Source: Nitrospirota bacterium
GTDB lineage: Bacteria > Nitrospirota > JACRHJ01
NCBI GenBank assembly: GCA_021785055.1
Contig: JAJYGS010000055.1
Location: 1 to 5,023, forward strand
Reading direction: 5' to 3'
Length of the DNA stretch: 5,023 nt
The position numbers and the translations under genes were made by a program. Of this stretch, positions 4,656 to 5,023 are shown in pieces; the stretch's first letter is position 1; every line of letters begins with the position of its first letter. The notes under the pieces were generated by a model. It was not told where the DNA came from. It was given only the letters and a program-made list of their open reading frames with translations, and made no database searches.

Positions 4656-4732
4656 TGGCAGGCCAGGAGGGATTCGAACCCCCAACACCCGGATTTGGAG
4701 TCCGGCGCTCTAACCGTTAGAGCTACTGGCCT
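4656..4732 (-). tRNA. tRNA-Trp (anticodon CCA), CCA end encoded
   Basis: A full cloverleaf is visible on the minus strand. The acceptor stem AGGCCAG pairs perfectly with CTGGCCT. The D arm is GCTC/GAGC with a GG-containing loop. The anticodon stem CCGGA/TCCGG carries loop CTCCAAA, giving anticodon CCA (Trp). The variable loop is GTGTT, and the T arm GGGGG/CCCTC (one G-U pair) carries TTCGAAT. The discriminator base is G, as expected for tRNA-Trp, and CCA follows directly in the DNA (4658-4656). It lies 8 nt after the rpmG stop and before secE, a common placement. It is probably cut out of the polycistronic tuf-rpmG-secE transcript by RNase P and 3' processing enzymes (inference). The palindrome TTCTTAAGAA (4655-4646) immediately follows the CCA. 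Confidence 0.98.
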
Positions 4733-4740
4733 GCAAGGCC

Positions 4741-4893
4741 TTAAGCCTTCGTTTCCTTGTGCACCGTATGGCTTCTGCAATGCTTGCAGTATTTCTTCAG
4801 CTCAAGCTTCTCCGTGGTGTTCTTCTTGTTCTTCATCGTGGAGTAGTTGCGCTGCTTGCACGTCTGGCACGTAAGCAATATTATGTCACGCAT
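4741..4893 (-). CDS. rpmG: 50S ribosomal protein L33
   Basis: Small large-subunit protein near the E site. The product is 50 residues, within the 49-55 range of the family. The sequence begins MRDIILLTCQTCKQRNYSTM and includes NKKNTTEKLELKKYCKHC. It keeps the zinc-ribbon cysteines as CxxC pairs (C9/C12 and C36/C39), so it is a zinc-binding (C+) type rather than the cysteine-free form used under zinc limitation. ATG at 4893-4891 is preceded by GAGGGGG, with an 8-nt spacer, overlapping the last bases of tuf. Only 13 nt separate it from tuf and 8 nt from tRNA-Trp, so all three are probably on one transcript. Confidence 0.96.
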   Translation of the reverse strand: MRDIILLTCQTCKQRNYSTMKNKKNTTEKLELKKYCKHCRSHTVHKETKA

Positions 4894-4906
4894 GATAAAA
4901 GCCCCC

Positions 4907-5023
4907 TCACTCTATTATATCCGCAACGACGCCGGCGCCGACGGTTCTGCCGCCTTCGCGTATGGCGAAGCGGAGCTCCTTCTCGCACGCTATCGGCGTG
5001 ATAAGATCCACTTCCATCGAAAC
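4907..5023 (-). CDS. tuf: Elongation factor Tu, C-terminal 38 residues (partial)
   Basis: EF-Tu is the GTPase that delivers aminoacyl-tRNA to the ribosomal A site. Only the end of the last beta-barrel domain is present, cut by the window edge: VSMEVDLITPIACEKELRFA followed by IREGGRTVGAGVVADIIE and TGA (4909-4907). The REGGRTVGAGVV block is the invariant C-terminal signature of EF-Tu. A cysteine stands where the usual word reads ITPIAME, a small change outside the nucleotide-binding domain. Its stop codon overlaps the Shine-Dalgarno region of rpmG, so the two are likely cotranscribed. The 5' part, including the G domain, lies beyond the window. Confidence 0.97.
   Translation of the reverse strand, partial: VSMEVDLITPIACEKELRFAIREGGRTVGAGVVADIIE

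Noticed and set aside
1..5023. An undescribed protein system in this window
   Set aside because: All coding capacity is accounted for by tuf, rpmG, tRNA-Trp, secE, nusG, rplK, rplA, rplJ, rplL and rpoB. The gaps (at most 300 nt) hold RNA structures and repeats, with no convincing extra gene.

Overview
This window is a slice of the classic bacterial transcription/translation 'beta' region, with every gene on the minus strand. In transcription order, from the high-coordinate end: tuf (3' end only), rpmG, tRNA-Trp(CCA), secE, nusG, rplK, rplA, rplJ, rplL, rpoB (first 305 codons only). The gene order and the protein sequences point to a Gram-negative, deltaproteobacteria-like organism (Desulfuromonadota/Thermodesulfobacteriota or a neighbouring uncultured lineage). 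The RpoB N-terminus and EF-Tu C-terminus look especially like that group. This placement is from memory of the families, not from a search. The DNA is moderately GC-rich, with frequent ATA (Ile) and AGG (Arg) codons.

Layout: 4907-5023 EF-Tu end; 4741-4893 L33; 4656-4732 tRNA-Trp with encoded CCA; 4415-4603 SecE; 3751-4281 NusG; 3212-3640 L11; 2317-3015 L1; 1501-2016 L10 (TTG start); 1050-1433 L7/L12; 1-917 beta subunit. The genes are intact where complete, and each has a plausible ribosome binding site. EF-Tu, L33 and tRNA-Trp are packed 8-13 nt apart. SecE/NusG form the protein-export and transcription-elongation pair. L11, L1, L10 and L7/L12 build the L1 and L7/L12 stalks of the 50S subunit, where EF-Tu and the other translational GTPases act.

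The real interest is in the gaps. A strong hairpin followed by five U residues lies between rplL and rpoB, where E. coli has its attenuator. The 300-nt rplA-rplJ gap begins with a probable L10-type autoregulatory leader, but its 3' half seems broken up by GTGTTCGTG-type inverted repeats, a 9-bp tandem repeat and three copies of a CCGTCCC word. The 196-nt rplK-rplA gap holds a stack of palindromes: a G-rich/C-rich element with a G-quadruplex pattern on the template strand, a near-perfect GGGCGCAAT palindrome and a 9-bp hairpin. These look like dispersed intergenic repeats placed inside an essential operon.

No undescribed protein system is visible. This is an ordinary housekeeping locus with repeat-rich intergenic regions.
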